The translations under genes were made by a program, and so were the position numbers. DNA of 7,488 nucleotides from Sphaerochaetaceae bacterium (GTDB lineage Bacteria > Spirochaetota > Spirochaetia > Sphaerochaetales > Sphaerochaetaceae). The notes below the pieces were generated by a model. The model was not told the origin of the DNA, did no database searches, and saw only the letters and a list, made by a program, of their open reading frames with translations. This document shows, piece after piece, positions 5,992-7,488 of this stretch. Position 1 is the first letter of the stretch. Each line of letters starts with the position of its first letter. The DNA is taken from assembly GCA_023231265.1 (NCBI GenBank), contig JALNVT010000126.1:1-7488 (forward strand), in the 5' to 3' direction.

Positions 5992-6046
5992 GAGTGGCTT
6001 GATTTAAAGATCTTTACAATACATTGATTTAAAATTCAATCCACTC
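5992..6046 (+). other. Structured 3' region with repeated TTGATTTAAA
   Basis: GAGTGG (5992-5997) pairs with CCACTC (6041-6046), and TTGA next to the first arm can pair with TCAA next to the second, giving a long interrupted stem. Inside are two exact copies of TTGATTTAAA (5999-6008 and 6024-6033). It lies between the ferredoxin stop and the terminator, so it would be an mRNA 3' structure. Confidence 0.4.
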
Positions 6047-6066
6047 TATATAATATTTGCATATAT

Positions 6067-6091
6067 AGTACGCACAGTGTGCGTACTTTTT
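6067..6091 (+). terminator. Terminator of the hcp-ferredoxin operon
   Basis: AGTACGCA and TGCGTACT form a perfect 8-bp stem around CAGTG, followed immediately by TTTTTATTT. The whole is a palindrome with 10-bp arms and a single central base. It stands about 100 bp after the ferredoxin stop codon and is one of three related palindromes in this region. Confidence 0.85.
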
Positions 6092-6280
6092 ATTTCTTCA
6101 CAGATAAGTATTTATTTTTAAGGCATATGTTGTTGCTGTTTCATTCCTTCTGAATAAATTGCAATAACTATATAACTTTTATATAGAAACATAGATAGTT
6201 ACACATCAAAAAACGACTATCAAGACCTAAAAAATCATGCATTTCCTTGTTGTATATAGAATTATTCAATACAGTTATTG

Positions 6281-6307
6281 ATGTCGCACACTGTGCGCAT
6301 TTTTATA
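6281..6307 (+). terminator. Possible second hairpin terminator
   Basis: The second GC-rich palindrome (CGCACA/TGTGCG, extended by ATG/CAT with one bulged T) is followed by TTTTTAT. It has terminator form but no recognised gene directly upstream. It could end an unidentified small transcript or act as a backup for the operon terminator. Confidence 0.4.
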
Positions 6308-6368
6308 GCAATGTACATCATGAGAGTGATTGAGTATATATAATTACTTTCTACATAAACAATTGTGC

Positions 6369-6539
6369 TCACTCACACTGTGCGTGATGTTCAACTCCAC
6401 ATCGAGTTACTTTCCCTGTCACAAACATATCCATATCTGCAGTCTTATTGGATGGCAATAAAGAATCATCCTCACTGCATTCAGTTGCTGAGGTGCATAC
6501 CTGTTGAATAGATACAGTGATTGCAGCAGATGCTTTCAT
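6369..6539 (-). CDS. Unrecognised small ORF, 56 codons
   Basis: An ATG at 6537-6539 opens 56 sense codons ending at TGA 6369-6371. The product has cysteines at 15, 21, 47 and 55 and no evident signal peptide or membrane segment; I do not recognise it. The region is less AT-rich than its flanks and the codons look ordinary, so it could be a genuine small protein or a remnant of a larger decayed gene. There is no clear Shine-Dalgarno sequence. The third GC-rich palindrome overlaps its stop codon, which argues against a well-formed gene. Low confidence. Confidence 0.2.
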   Translation of the reverse strand: MKASAAITVSIQQVCTSATECSEDDSLLPSNKTADMDMFVTGKVTRCGVEHHAQCE

Positions 6540-6717
6540 ATAACTCTTTTCTTCAATTTATCAGAGCCAAGGGCAAGTCTATAGGATTGAGTTGGCAGCC
6601 AATGAGATCTCTCACTCTCATTCAAGAATAAGTTATTGGAGAGCTTGAAAGCTTATTGAAGTCTATCATACTTAGTTCGGTATATTTGACCATGAAACTT
6701 GAATACTGAGCTACATT

Positions 6718-6746
6718 AAAAAACCACCTCACATTACAGAAGGTGG
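6718..6746 (-). terminator. Terminator of the DUF2249 pseudogene
   Basis: On the minus strand, CCACCT (6741-6746) pairs with AGGTGG (6724-6729) across an 11-nt loop and is followed by six T (6718-6723). It lies about 30 bp past the TAA of the broken gene, which shows that the gene once had a complete transcription unit. Confidence 0.75.
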
Positions 6747-6774
6747 AAAAATAATATCATCAATCACTATTTTT

Positions 6775-7477
6775 TTAGTTCTTTACATTTACAAGAGGAT
6801 TGCTGTCTCCAAACTTCTGCATCAATCCTGTCATTATATCTCCAAAAGGAGTGTTTCTTTTTTCTTGATTCTTTATGTATTGATAGGCAAGAAATTCAGG
6901 AGATGTTCCAAACTCTGAGGAGAAAGTACCAATTCCTTGATTCCAAGCAATCAGTTCAAAGATTTCATCCATCTCACCAACTATCATCCCCAAGGAATAA
7001 GCCTTTATTAACTCTCGTGTTGCCTGTCTGTGACGATAGGCACCCATTGCATTGGTCATTGAAAGCATCAGTTTGGTTTTCAAATCAATCGTTGCTCCTT
7101 CTTTTTCCCATGTCAGTTGCCAAAAATCTACAGCCACTCCAGCCAATTCATTATCAATGTTTTTATAATTTAGAATTGCAGTGGGTTTGAAAGGCATATC
7201 AGAGCCATCATCAAATGATCTCTCTTTTTTTTCCAATCTATAAAAATAAGCTCGATATTCTGAATCAGAAACAACTTCAACTTAGTATTCAAAACCCATC
7301 TCTACAAACGCACTGTAAAGTGGTTTGGGTTCAAATGATTGCACAACACATACCCCCTTACCAACTTCAATCGAATTAGCTTTTTTTTAGAAGGCCTTTA
7401 AGAAAAGCCTGTGTGCTTTTTCTTACATCCACTGTCTCAAAAGAAACTCTAGTATCGAACCATGTTTTATGCTGCAT
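6775..7477 (-). pseudogene. Broken DUF2249 + carboxymuconolactone-decarboxylase-like protein gene
   Basis: The gene starts at ATG 7475-7477 with GAGGG six nt upstream. The first frame encodes about 33 residues (VDVRKSTQAFLKGLLKK) and stops at TAA 7376-7378 just after an A8 run (T 7381-7388 on the plus strand). Removing one A restores a frame giving VGKGVCVVQSFEPKPLYSAF and MGFEY, typical of DUF2249. TAA 7282-7284 then interrupts that frame, which otherwise continues through VEVVSDSEYRAYFYR to the end. The last 150 or so residues are all-helical and resemble carboxymuconolactone decarboxylase/AhpD (TKLMLSMTNAMGAYRHR, then MDEIFELIAW) but lack the CxxC pair. A TTG at 7236 could begin the C-terminal part alone but has no Shine-Dalgarno sequence. 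DUF2249 proteins often accompany NO-related genes, a theme shared with hcp. The broken state is clear from the sequence; the second domain's identity is less certain. Confidence 0.75.
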
Positions 7478-7488
7478 AATCAGCCCTC

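Larger units (their letters stand above)
6067..6387. repeat. Three copies of a CGCACACTGTGCG-type palindrome
   Basis: Copies lie at 6071-6083 (CGCACAGTGTGCG), 6285-6297 (CGCACACTGTGCG) and 6372-6384 (CTCACACTGTGCG). All share CACA-N-TGTG with flanking symmetry: 10-bp arms in copy 1, 6-bp arms in copy 2 (9 bp allowing a bulged T), and 9-bp arms with one mismatch in copy 3. Copies 1 and 2 are followed by T-runs. They may be terminator hairpins, a dispersed intergenic palindrome, or protein sites. Confidence 0.65.
5970..6774. other. Long, mostly non-coding region with palindromes
   Basis: This stretch of 805 bp has no confidently coding gene. It contains an imperfect inverted repeat with internal direct repeats (5992-6046), the operon terminator, three related GC-rich palindromes, an all-but-AT 8-3-8 inverted repeat (CTATATAA/TTATATAG, 6168-6186), one 56-codon minus-strand ORF (6369-6539), and the terminator of the downstream pseudogene. 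From about 6400 to 6700 the base composition looks less AT-rich and more coding-like than the rest. Short broken open stretches occur on both strands, so decayed coding DNA is possible. Confidence 0.5.

Noticed and set aside
6049..6054. Perfect TATAAT as a promoter after the ferredoxin gene
   Set aside because: The best upstream -35 is 19 bp away and the terminator hairpin begins only 13 bp downstream, so no useful transcript would result.
6168..6186. CTATATAA/TTATATAG inverted repeat as a transposon end or operator
   Set aside because: It is almost entirely A and T with a 3-bp centre, has no partner copy or target duplication, and could arise by chance in this region.
6400..6720. Possible transposase remnant
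   Set aside because: I read the translated frames on both strands, found no transposase motif, and saw no flanking inverted repeats.
6903..7190. Plus-strand open frame of 95 codons
   Set aside because: It is antisense to the carboxymuconolactone-decarboxylase-like region, which shows protein-family character on the minus strand.
7282..7284. In-frame TAA read as a recoded sense codon
   Set aside because: TAA serves as the normal stop of hcp, the ferredoxin and this gene itself, and no recoding signal is visible. The nearby frameshift supports simple decay.

Overview
This AT-rich window looks chromosomal and comes from a low-GC, obligately anaerobic Firmicute (Clostridia or Lachnospiraceae/Erysipelotrichia type). 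The evidence is a class I hybrid-cluster protein (CX2CX8CX5C N-terminus), a clostridial-style small ferredoxin, strong AGGAGG-type ribosome binding sites, and AT-rich intergenic DNA with classical hairpin plus T-run terminators. I cannot name a species.

Layout, left to right. (1) 1-348 is non-coding and ends in a strong hairpin terminator. (2) 349-2208 (-) is a solitary 619-aa nuclease-helicase: a PD-(D/E)XK-like N-terminal domain followed by a DUF2075/superfamily 1 helicase motor. It is a plausible single-protein anti-phage enzyme. (3) 2356-2865 (+) is an HDIG-type HD phosphohydrolase, divergent from the helicase. A perfect 8-4-8 inverted repeat lies between them. (4) A bidirectional terminator at 2877-2918 separates it from the convergent gene at 2930-3631 (-), a Crp/Fnr-family regulator. 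(5) A 474-bp AT-rich divergent promoter region follows. (6) 4106-5755 (+) is hcp (hybrid-cluster protein, NO/hydroxylamine reductase) with all hybrid-cluster ligands intact, followed 25 bp later by a single-cluster ferredoxin (5781-5969), its probable electron donor. (7) 5970-6774 is mostly non-coding. It holds a structured 3' region, the hcp-ferredoxin terminator, three related CGCACACTGTGCG palindromes within about 320 bp, and one unrecognised 56-codon ORF. (8) 6775-7477 (-) is a broken gene: a DUF2249 domain joined to a carboxymuconolactone-decarboxylase/AhpD-like helical domain, inactivated by a one-base shift in an A8 tract and an in-frame TAA.

The centre of the window reads as an anaerobic nitrosative-stress module: a Crp/Fnr (HcpR-like) sensor-regulator divergent from hcp plus ferredoxin. 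The decayed DUF2249 gene may belong to the same theme, because DUF2249 proteins are often found with NO/nitrogen-oxide genes. An operator-like palindrome overlaps the inferred hcp -10 box (core TACAATGTTACAATGTA), and a close relative (TACATTGTTAAATGTA) overlaps the inferred promoter of the HD-domain gene. This suggests, without proof, that the HD phosphohydrolase and possibly the nuclease-helicase share the regulator with hcp. No CRISPR array, rRNA, tRNA or intact insertion sequence was seen.
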